From: Rhytidiadelphus loreus
Lineage: Eukaryota; Streptophyta; Bryopsida; Hypnales; Hylocomiaceae
Assembly (NCBI GenBank): GCA_947034895.1
Contig: OX344761.1
Coordinates: 91,773,447-91,837,446, forward strand
Length of the DNA stretch: 64,000 nucleotides
Reading direction: 5' to 3'
Shown here: positions 55,601 through 64,000 of the stretch, piece after piece
Numbering within the stretch: position 1 is the first letter of the stretch
How the letters are laid out: each line of letters begins with the position of its first letter
Translations under genes and position numbers: made by a program
The notes under the pieces: model-generated
Seen by the model: only the letters and a program-made list of their open reading frames with translations
Told to the model about the DNA's origin: nothing
Database searches by the model: none

Positions 55601-56235
55601 TTTTGAAACTTCTTCCTCTCCAACTCAGTCAAGAAATTATCCCCTCCTATCTTCAATGTTTTCAAAGTCTCTTCTGTAAATTTGTGCCCGATCTTCTTTG
55701 CTTCTCTGAGACCCGGTTCCTTCTCCGCTTGTCTGATATGGTCATCGGTATCAAAAGGTAATTGAGTTGCTACTGGTTTAACTTTCTTGGCCACAGTTTT
55801 GTATTTGGTATTCACCATGGCCTCATGTTTCAATCCGTAGCTCTGAAACTCATCAACCTTTGATACTATCTCCATCACTTCATCATACAATGACTTGGTA
55901 TGAATTTCAACTACAACTTCACTGTCTCGAATTTCTTCTCCATCGATATGTAAGGCATGCAAAACTTGTAATATGTCATCTGCCATGCCTTCTTCTTCAA
56001 ATACTCCAGATATATGATCATCATCTGAAATCACCTTCATCTTTTTTAACTTTTTCTCCGTTTTTCCTACAACCCTTTTATATATAGGGTTTAGATTCTT
56101 CACGCTTGTGAAGCTCACAAAACCACACTCTCCCATACTCAAAAATCCACATCCAATACTATGTACATCGGGGAACTCAAAGGACGTTGATCTTTTTGCA
56201 CCCGTGGCTCCCCTCTCCCCACGTGTGCATTTCAA
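52649..56235 (-). pseudogene. Ty3 pol, copy C, same stops plus 1-nt insertions
   Basis: Same gene as copy A with the same TAG, TAA and TGA. It also has single extra bases in short runs near 52821, 52995, 54370, 54403 and 55247, which shift frame locally. They cluster in the first 3 kb after the gap, as expected for poorly polished sequence, so I treat them as probable assembly errors. Confidence 0.8.
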
Positions 56236-58868
56236 AAATCCATAAAGTCTAGAGAAGTAGGCAAAGGTCCTTCTCTAAGTTGAGCTCGGTGTCTTTCGTT
56301 GTTGGGCTTCACGGTAAGAAACTGTACCGACTTTTTTCCATCACAACTCCGAATTCGAGCATAATGAGACCCATCATCTAGCACCTTTGTCTCCATTCTC
56401 GATGCTGTAATGTATGGCTGACCTAAAATTATTGGATAAACTCCATAGTTTTGCACAAAGAAGTTTTGCTTCACTTCTACATCTCCAATTTTTGTTGGTA
56501 CAGCTGGGCATGCCCCATACAACTCTCCTCGCCCATTGTTGTCAGCCCTCATCACCCAACCATGATTTCTGTCAATTGGCCATTTGCCACTCTCGTAAAT
56601 CTTTCGAGACATAATATTAATCTCGGATCCATGATCTACAAGAGCCAAAATGGACTCATCCAACTCCCCCAACTTAACACGAGTTTCGGTGGTGGCTCTT
56701 GCCCAAAATGGATGAAGGTAATCCATTTGCTCTTCAATCTCTCCTTCCATCCTATGAACAATTGCACATTCATAGGTATTTGCCTCCATCTCAATCTTTT
56801 TATTGTATGTTGAATGAGAGTCTTTCACCCCCTCAAATTCCTTCTCCATCACATCTTGACATTCCATAGAGCATTCACCTTTGGAAATATCATTCTTCTC
56901 ACAACTCATACGTCCACAAGTACAAGTGTACAAATCTTCTTCTCCCTCTTCTTCCTCATCGGTAAAATATTCTTCAGTAGAAAAATACTCTTCGTCAGAA
57001 AAAAACTCTTCTGCATCTTCGTAAGTTTCATCTTCACATGCCTCAAACATTGGATCGCACATCATAGAAAACACTTGACTGATCTCAGTCTCTTCATTTT
57101 TTGTCATGCGAGTATCCAACGCTTGTACCATAACTGTCTCAGCTGTCATCTGCCTCTTCCTCTTGATGACATCAATGATAAGCTCGTGAAAATCTTTCTT
57201 GGCAATACCAAGAGCTTCTCTCAATGTAAACTCAATCTTGGCATCTAGAATTCTCTCTTCTAGAATGCCCTTCATGTCAATTGAAGATTCAATGTCCGAT
57301 TGCAGTTTGTAAGCTGGTGCTTTGCCCTTGCCTTTGTTTGAATCTTCTTTTTCCTTCCCTTTCTTATCATGGCTTGTACCTTCCCACATCTCCTTAGGAA
57401 GTGGTTCATCTCCTGGATGAACAAAAGTAGGCGATTTCCCATGCCTCTGTCGGGTATGAGCAGCAGGACCTTCTCCCTTTTCACCTTCTTTGAGCCCATG
57501 AGGTTTTCTTTTAGATAATGGCTCTTCCACATCATCTTCTTCAATAGGTCGCCCTCGTTTCTCTTCAACGACGACATCTTGTTCCATACTATTGCCTTGA
57601 ATCTCTCCCAAAAAGGCTCTGATGCTAACCGCATCAACAGGATCTTCCCAACCAGTTGCCTTTCGGATGGCTTGAGCTCCTCTTCGTAAAATCTCAAGAG
57701 CTAGAGCCTTCAAAGCCTCAACTTCTTGTTGTTCCACCTCTACGTGAAACATTTCAACACCTTTGGCATGTAGACCACTAGATCTCCCCATCTTGTCTTC
57801 AAGGATCTTCTTCATCCCTCCTTTGCCAAAGTTAGTGTTTAGAGGCAAGTTTGTGGCTGCATCATGAATTTTTCCATCCTTAAAAACAACTGTGCCTTCT
57901 TTCAGAGCTTCATCATAAGGTTTACAACCTCGAAGACTGTGGCTCTCTTCTTCATCGCAAAAAATGCATCTTCTTGTAAATGTTTTTGCACCATCTGATG
58001 ATTGAACTCCTCGTACCTTCTTCAACTCGCTCATTTCTACTCTCAGATCTCGAATGCCTTTGATCAGTTCATCAAGAGCACCTTCATCAACTGTTTTGGA
58101 TTTCTTTGAAGTTGATGTTGAAGGTGTAGGCGCAAGTGATGTTTTTGGAGTTGTTGTAACTGGTACGGGTACAACATCCATATGTCCAGATACACCTCTA
58201 GATCTCACCCTCCGTTGCTTTGCGACAAGAGTGACAGTCTCCTCTACTCTTCTCCAATCGTTTGTGAAACCTCCTTCAGTGGTTCGATCACCAAGAAGTA
58301 AGAGAAGTCTATCCTCCAAAGCATCATCAGCTGCTTGCAAAAAGAGCTCAGCCTTCCTAGTATCAAGAAGGCGTCTTTCTGCCAAAGGTAGTTGGTTGTA
58401 TTTCTTCTCAAAGTCTCGAAGCAACTCATTTGGGCCCATATTATTCCCAGGCCGTTGTTCGATCCAATCGAGAAAAGACCTCTTGGTCATTCTTTCTGAG
58501 TCTTCGTCAAAATACTCGTCCCGTAGTCTTTCCTCAAACATCAACCACGAGACCACGTTTGCAGCATCTCCTCGAATTTCTTCAACTCTTTCACGAATCT
58601 CAGGAATAACTGCCAAGCTGAACGTTTGCATCATGCGGTCTTCTGACACTTGATGCACCTCCATTTCACAAACGTATGATCTCAAGAACTTTGTGATGTT
58701 CTTTCCGTCAAATCTTCCACACTTATCAACGACACCCTTCAAAGCTTTGGTAGCCCCTTGACCACCAGGGTGTCCTCTCTGCTGCTGCTCCATAAACATC
58801 GCCAAGGCACCAAGTATGGCCTCCATGTTGGCTTGGGCTCCCAAAGGAGCCCCTCCAGTGTCTCCCAT
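56232..58868 (-). CDS. Ty3 gag-protease polyprotein, 878 aa (copy C)
   Basis: Identical in translation to copy A: capsid-like domain, odd zinc knuckle, acidic linker and DHG protease. ATG 58868, TGA 56232, and the same -1 relation to pol. Confidence 0.9.
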   Translation of the reverse strand: MGDTGGAPLGAQANMEAILGALAMFMEQQQRGHPGGQGATKALKGVVDKCGRFDGKNITKFLRSYVCEMEVHQVSEDRMMQTFSLAVIPEIRERVEEIRGDAANVVSWLMFEERLRDEYFDEDSERMTKRSFLDWIEQRPGNNMGPNELLRDFEKKYNQLPLAERRLLDTRKAELFLQAADDALEDRLLLLLGDRTTEGGFTNDWRRVEETVTLVAKQRRVRSRGVSGHMDVVPVPVTTTPKTSLAPTPSTSTSKKSKTVDEGALDELIKGIRDLRVEMSELKKVRGVQSSDGAKTFTRRCIFCDEEESHSLRGCKPYDEALKEGTVVFKDGKIHDAATNLPLNTNFGKGGMKKILEDKMGRSSGLHAKGVEMFHVEVEQQEVEALKALALEILRRGAQAIRKATGWEDPVDAVSIRAFLGEIQGNSMEQDVVVEEKRGRPIEEDDVEEPLSKRKPHGLKEGEKGEGPAAHTRQRHGKSPTFVHPGDEPLPKEMWEGTSHDKKGKEKEDSNKGKGKAPAYKLQSDIESSIDMKGILEERILDAKIEFTLREALGIAKKDFHELIIDVIKRKRQMTAETVMVQALDTRMTKNEETEISQVFSMMCDPMFEACEDETYEDAEEFFSDEEYFSTEEYFTDEEEEGEEDLYTCTCGRMSCEKNDISKGECSMECQDVMEKEFEGVKDSHSTYNKKIEMEANTYECAIVHRMEGEIEEQMDYLHPFWARATTETRVKLGELDESILALVDHGSEINIMSRKIYESGKWPIDRNHGWVMRADNNGRGELYGACPAVPTKIGDVEVKQNFFVQNYGVYPIILGQPYITASRMETKVLDDGSHYARIRSCDGKKSVQFLTVKPNNERHRAQLREGPLPTSLDFMDF

Positions 58869-58901
58869 CGTCCTTAGCCAAAACTAATCGCCCCGAAACT
58901 T

Positions 58902-58919
58902 CTCTCAGTGGAAGCACCA
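58902..58919 (-). other. Primer-binding site (copy C)
   Basis: The same TGGTGCTTCCACTGAGAG as in copy A, two nt from the LTR edge at 58922. Confidence 0.55.
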
Positions 58920-58921
58920 AA

Positions 58922-60937
58922 TGTCGTGTAGAGAGAGTTTGCCTCGGGAAATCACGAGGATTCTGGCTGCGACTAGAAATGGCTCGGGAATGAAATAAAT
59001 TGTAACTTGTCGAATCTTCAAATCTTCGAGTCTTCAAATCTTCAAACTGCTACTCGTTGTCCTATCCTGTTGTGTTTCTAAATAGGCCAAGGGTTAAGGT
59101 AGGGTGATAAGAAACCACGGGCTTCGGACGTGTAAAACGGGACGGCCAGACCACGAGCTGAGCCGTCCGAGGGATTGGATCCTAAATTTCAAACCCACGG
59201 TGACCAGCAAACTTGCCTCACCAGTGGGAACAACATAAAAGTCTCGACCATGTGGGCAATTAACCCCACTTCGTCGCATCCACAACACCAAATGAGGCTA
59301 GTATTGGTGTGAACCAAACTGCCCGCAACAATAAAATGAAATTTACAAAGCCACAAGCCACACACATACAAACACACAAGTCTTCCAACTCCTTCAACTC
59401 CAACTCCCAAGCTGATCTTTGGATGAGTGTCTTTGTTGATCTATAACTCCAAATGAACTAAATGATAGCTTTTCGGAAAGCTAAAACAATCATCTACTTC
59501 TCCTCCAAATTTCATACAATTCTAAGACTCTGTCCAACCTCTATGGCCATCCAAAGTTTCGGCCTTGAGAAGGGAAAGGCAGCAGACCTTCCTTCGCTTC
59601 CACACTCACAACTTTCTCATACAAACTCCAAATAGAACGAATGATAGCTTCATGAAAAGCTAACACAATTTCCTACACTCCCTCCAAATTTCATGGCAAA
59701 ACAAGAACCTGTCCGTCTTTTATGGTCGGTCGAAGTCTCTGCCTCTTAATTTTAAAGGCAACAAACCTCCCTCCACTCAAACTAGCACAACTTTTGCTTC
59801 ACAACTCCAAATCAAGCAAGTGAGATCAATTTGAAAACTACACACCATGATACACAACACCTCCAAATTTCATTTCAAAATACTTCAAATTCACAACACA
59901 ATGAGCCCTCAAACATTCGGGCCTTTCTAAACTCACAACGGGAGAGAAGGTGAATAGTGTTCCCTTTTTTCTCCACCTTATCTCTACTCTAACTACACAA
60001 ACAAGTGGGGTCAGCCCCTAACTCACTCCCAAAGCTCTCACATCAATAATTGAGCCCTTATTTGACCCCACAACTATCTCTTTATCTTTATCTTAGAAAG
60101 AAAATTCACTTCAAGTTCACCTAGAAGGAAAACTATTTCATTAATTCCTTTCTATCTTTTCTTTCTCTATTTTCAACACCCAAAATGAAATCTACAAACA
60201 ACTAACATAAAATAAATGTCTTTTCAAAGGTAAAAAACTAAAGTCTTCAAAGAAACTTCACTCCATCTTCAAGAACTTGAGAATTCGCTTGATGGTAGTA
60301 GCAACAAACTCAACACGATCCACCTTTGTCAAGGGATTGACCGGCCCCTCTAACCATCGTTGGTGACCGCGACTCCCTTTAATAGGCCTGACCATACAAT
60401 AGTATTGATCGTCGTTAAGACCTTCAAAACTCCCTTCGAATGTCACTTCTTGGGTACCAGGTTCAACACACCCAACCTGCAACAGGATCACTAGTGCTCG
60501 AGCTCCACGCTGTAGGTTCCCGTGCCATCGCTGCTCCACACGGGGTTGCTTTGGCGGTCGAGAAGGCCCAGATTCATCTTGAGGACGCTCGTGCGATAAT
60601 GAAAGACCTAGCGGTTGAAGAGGTTGAGCCGGTAGTTGAGATAACGAAAACTCAAACTCCGATTCTGGTAGAGGCTCCTCATCCTGAGACTCAGAAAAAA
60701 CCCTCCAATTCGACATACTGAAATCTATAACATACAATAAAGAAACTACTTCAAGTTTGGTGGCATTCTAAGATGATAACCTATTCTTATATAGATGGCT
60801 CATGTCATTGTGAGAAGGCGTCATCTTGAAGCTACTAAGGATGATGTCATCTTTATTTTTATATTATTAAAATCAAATCTATGGAAATAATGTATTACTA
60901 TGCATTTTTACACTATGTACGCATTTACAGTGCGACA
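58922..60937 (-). repeat. LTR 3 (shared by units C and D)
   Basis: Same 2,016-bp LTR with the same ends and TATA box (60786-60793). It again lies between a PBS on its left and a PPT on its right. Confidence 0.85.
60258..60716 (-). CDS. LTR-encoded ORF, 152 codons (LTR 3)
   Basis: Identical in translation to the ORF of LTR 1, with ATG 60716 lying 70 nt downstream of the TATA box. Function unknown. Confidence 0.5.
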   Translation of the reverse strand: MSNWRVFSESQDEEPLPESEFEFSLSQLPAQPLQPLGLSLSHERPQDESGPSRPPKQPRVEQRWHGNLQRGARALVILLQVGCVEPGTQEVTFEGSFEGLNDDQYYCMVRPIKGSRGHQRWLEGPVNPLTKVDRVEFVATTIKRILKFLKME

Positions 60938-60947
60938 TTCACCCCCT

Positions 60948-63900
60948 CTAAACCTGCACATCCTCCGGTATGTGCCAAGTTGAATCCTCGTGGTCATCTA
61001 CTACGATTTCGGTCTCCTCTTCTTCCGTCTCTTGATTCTGGGATAAAGGTAAAAAAGCATTCAAATCTTCATTGTAAATTTCTCCATCTCTTCTCCGAAA
61101 CACTTTGATACGTTTGCCAGCAATAGGAATTCTCAAAGGAGTTCCATCTAATTCTCGAAGCGAATATGTGGCGTTGTTGTGTACTGTCACTACCACATAA
61201 GGTCCAAACCATCTCCGGGCAAACTTCCTCACTGTACTGTGTTGATGTTCTAATGTGCTATCGAACACCAACACCCAATCTCCTTCTTTAATTTTTCTTG
61301 CCCTCAATCGATGAGTTCTGTCAAACCTTTCTTTGTTGTGTAGCCGCGCAGATTTCAACTTCTCCAATGCAATTTGATGGTCTTCTGGCAACCTCTCAAG
61401 TTGTTGAATACGAAGCTCAAGCAATCTCTCTGTGCTGATACCATCCTCCTACGACAAAAATATCCATGAAGGAACAAATTCCTCTGCAGGCAATATGGGT
61501 TTATGGCCATGCATAAGTTCTACAGGCATATATCCAGTGACTGAACTATGTGTAGTTCTGTCAGCCCATAGAGCAAATGGAAGTAGTTTAGGCCAAACAT
61601 TAGGCCTTCCTCTACATGCTTTAACCAATGCTTGAATAATAGGAGGATGACCTCTCTCAATTTTGCCATTGGCCTCTGGATTATAAGCTGTTGTTAACTT
61701 CAATTTAACGCCATATCTGTTGAAGAAATCCTTTGCTTCAGCTGCATTCAATTCTCCTCTGTCTGCTCTCATTCCACCAATACTCCCATATCGACTGAAA
61801 ATATCTTCGAGTATAAAACGGCAGATATTTTCTGTTGTTTTGGTTCGAAGAGCTCTTCCCTCCACAAAGTTTGACAATTCTTCTCTAGCCAAAACGAGAT
61901 ACTTCATGCCCCACATTGCTGACGGCATGGCAACTAGATCAATCATCCATCGAAAATGAATGGAAGGCGGATATGTCGGATGTAACTCATCTCTATGCCG
62001 AATTTTAGATTGCAATTGGCACATAGAGCATGAAGCAACAAACTCCTCAATGTCTTTGTACAACCCCTTCCACCAATAACGCTCTTTGATCTTGGTATAT
62101 GTAGCCCAAACTCCTCTATGACCAGCCCAAAGTGTATCATGAAACTTTTGAAGAACCTTGGATTTGGTCTCGGAATCTCCAACCACTCTCAACGGCATTT
62201 CATCTCTTCTTTTCGCCCTCTTCCACAGAAATCCGTCCCTCAAAAGATATCCATAAGATTGATGCCTTATATCTTTGTATGTCTTATCCATCCAACCTTC
62301 TTGTCTCTTCAATGTACTCAAGTAAAGGCCAATCTCTTTCAACCTGCCTTCGTATAATTCTTCATTGAATGGTAAGACTTCATTAGCAGAGCTCTCTCCG
62401 TCTGTAGCTAATACATAGCCACCGTCTAAAAGTTCTTCACAATCTTCATGAGCCATCATCTCTTCTTCATTAAAATATCTGGCTCTTGAAAGCATGTCTG
62501 CTAGTGAATTTTGCTTTCCAGCAATGTGCACCAAAACTGGATTAAGAGATTTGATGTATGCAATCCACCGAAGCATAGCAATATCCGGTGAAGAACAATT
62601 GGCTATCATACCAAGTAGGGGTAAGCAATCAGTCTCCAATATGACATTGGCTCCAATCAAGTAGTTTCTGTCTGCTTTTAGCGCTGTAAGCGCTCCCCAA
62701 AGTTCTCGTTTCACTTGCGGATAAGCTCTTTACCGTTCTGTAAGAATTCTAGCTCCAAATCGAATGGCAAATCTTCTCCCTTCTGCATCATCTTGTCCAA
62801 CGGCCCATCCAATGGCTATCGGACTTGTATCAACGGTTATAATCACTGGTCTACCGCTTTCATAATCAACTTGTTTTAGAAGCGGTGGTGATTTCAAAGT
62901 CTTCTTCAACTCCTCCATGACTATATCTTGCTCACGTTGCCACACAAATTTGTTTCTTTTCCTCAATAATTTGTAAAGAGGTTCTGATATGTGAGCAAAA
63001 TGGGGAATTCAAATCTGATAGAAGACGCATGCTCCTAGAAACCTCCTTACTTCGGTGACATTGCTACAGGCCTTCATTCTTCCAATAGCATCCACTTTCT
63101 CAGGGTTAGGTTTTCTTCCATATCGTCCGCATAAATGGCCAACTACCAGAATCTCCTCAACTCCAAACTTTGATTTTTCAATAGAAAGCGTCAAGTCCAC
63201 TTCTTCGAGTCTCGTCAAGATTTTCTCTACATCATCAATATGATCATTGACAAATGCTCTACATCCATCATCTTGAATAGTCAAGTCTTTGACAACTTCC
63301 TCGCAACCTTTTATGGGAATGTCATCCACAAAAGGTATTGTCTTCTTAGGTACAAAATCTCGTAAGATTTGATTCATGGCATTTTGCATGTGTGCCACTG
63401 AGTTTGTAGCACCTTGAGGCAATGTACACATTCTAACCAATCCAAGTGGAGTCTTCATGGTCGTCAAATCTCTGCTCTCAGCAGCTAATTGAAATTGATC
63501 ATAACCAGAGTATAGATCTCCAATGGAATAAATAGCGTGCCCCGCAAACGCTTCTGCCACTTCATCAACAATAGGTCCCGAACCTTTGTTTCTGATTGTT
63601 ACTCCATTCGCCGGTTGCATGTCTTGAATGAACCTTAATGCTCCAGACTTTTTTGGTACAGTAAACCATCGATTAGAATATGGAGCCATCGAAGGTTCAA
63701 GAATGCCCATGCGCATCTTCTCTTTGAGCAATTCAACCAATTTAGGAAGTAGAGCTCGTGGCACCGGAATTGGTTTTAAATCCCAAGGTACATGTGGTAC
63801 CGTGAAAATTACCATTGGTGCTATTATACCAGGTTGAACGCATCCAATCTCATCCGGTGAAGAAGCAAAAGCCTTCCCATGCTTAAAAAGCATGTTTTGA

Positions 63901-64000
63901 AACTTCTTCCTCTCCAACTCAGTCAAGAAATTATCCCCTCCTATCTTCAATGTTTTCAAAGTCTCTTCTGTAAATTTGTGCCCGATCTTCTTTGCTTCTC
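60948..64000 (-). pseudogene. Ty3 pol, copy D, running off the window
   Basis: The segments 60948-61424, 61449-62714 and 62730-62966, and the RT frame from 63009 to the window end, match copy A, with the same TAG, TAA and TGA. The N-terminal part of RT and gag lie beyond 64000. Confidence 0.85.

Larger units (their letters stand above)
37149..64000 (-). mobile_element. Tandem array of a Ty3-type LTR retrotransposon
   Basis: Four internal regions (A-D) are separated by shared LTRs, all on the minus strand, with a unit of 8,294 bp (37149 to 45443). The spacing to the next complete LTR (58922) is 13,479 bp, about 3.1 kb short of two units, because a 500-N gap replaces about 3.6 kb. The units appear identical apart from 1-nt homopolymer differences next to the gap. 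The left outer edge interrupts an AGAGCGG palindrome, and the likely 5-bp target is AGCGG. The right outer edge is beyond the window. There is no chromodomain after the integrase. Confidence 0.85.

Overview
This is eukaryotic nuclear DNA, most likely from a streptophyte (a land plant or charophyte alga). The pointers are short CCCTAAA telomere-type repeats, GT-AG introns, Ty3-type retroelements with roughly 2-kb LTRs, AT-rich non-coding DNA, and internal stop codons that look like decayed cytosine-methylation sites. I cannot name the species. No ordinary housekeeping gene, rRNA or tRNA is visible. Almost everything supportable is mobile-element DNA, much of it nested.

Left part (1-21 kb). An AT-rich flank leads to a 41-bp GC-rich hairpin array (2.3-2.9 kb). 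Two convergent transposon-type genes follow: a plus-strand coiled-coil/RING-H2 protein (3.2-5.4 kb) and a minus-strand, intron-containing DUF7869-like (RNase-H-fold, transposase-like) gene (9.26-5.97 kb). Both carry an in-frame stop. A 131-bp array built on the near-palindrome AGAGCGCCCGCTCT lies at 9.6-10.5 kb. From 10.5 to 21 kb the DNA is AT-rich, with MITE-like inverted-repeat elements, short tandem repeats and a decayed Tc1/IS630-type element (19.6-21 kb) that has another terminal-inverted-repeat element nested in it.

Middle part (21-37 kb). A possible 5' exon and a 1.2-kb array of the same AGAGCG palindrome precede a multi-exon decayed gene (23.6-27.7 kb). I read this gene tentatively as a ParB-like domain followed by an adenine-methyltransferase-like domain. 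Next come two inverted copies of an AT-rich repeat (27.7-28.6 and 35.9-36.5 kb) that bracket a 162-bp tandem array. That array is split by a 3,433-bp TG...CA element with a 5-bp target duplication GAGGT. The element carries its own TATA box and a 633-codon reading frame, and it resembles a solo LTR containing an ORF.

Right part (37.149-64 kb). This is a tandem array of one Ty3-type retrotransposon on the minus strand: LTR-internal-LTR-internal-[500-N gap]-LTR-internal-LTR-internal, with an 8,294-bp period. The 2,016-bp LTRs begin and end TGTCG...CGACA. The primer-binding site resembles the 3' end of tRNA-Thr, and there is a purine-rich PPT. Gag-protease overlaps a -1 frame pol (RT, RNase H, integrase). 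Every pol copy I can read has the same three in-frame stops. Each LTR has a TATA box followed 70 nt later by the ATG of a 152-codon ORF, so both LTR-type families here put an ORF directly behind the LTR promoter.

Two themes recur. Internal stops are mostly TAG where CAG (Gln) fits. GC-rich arrays sit about 200-340 bp upstream of the start codons of four transposon-like ORFs.
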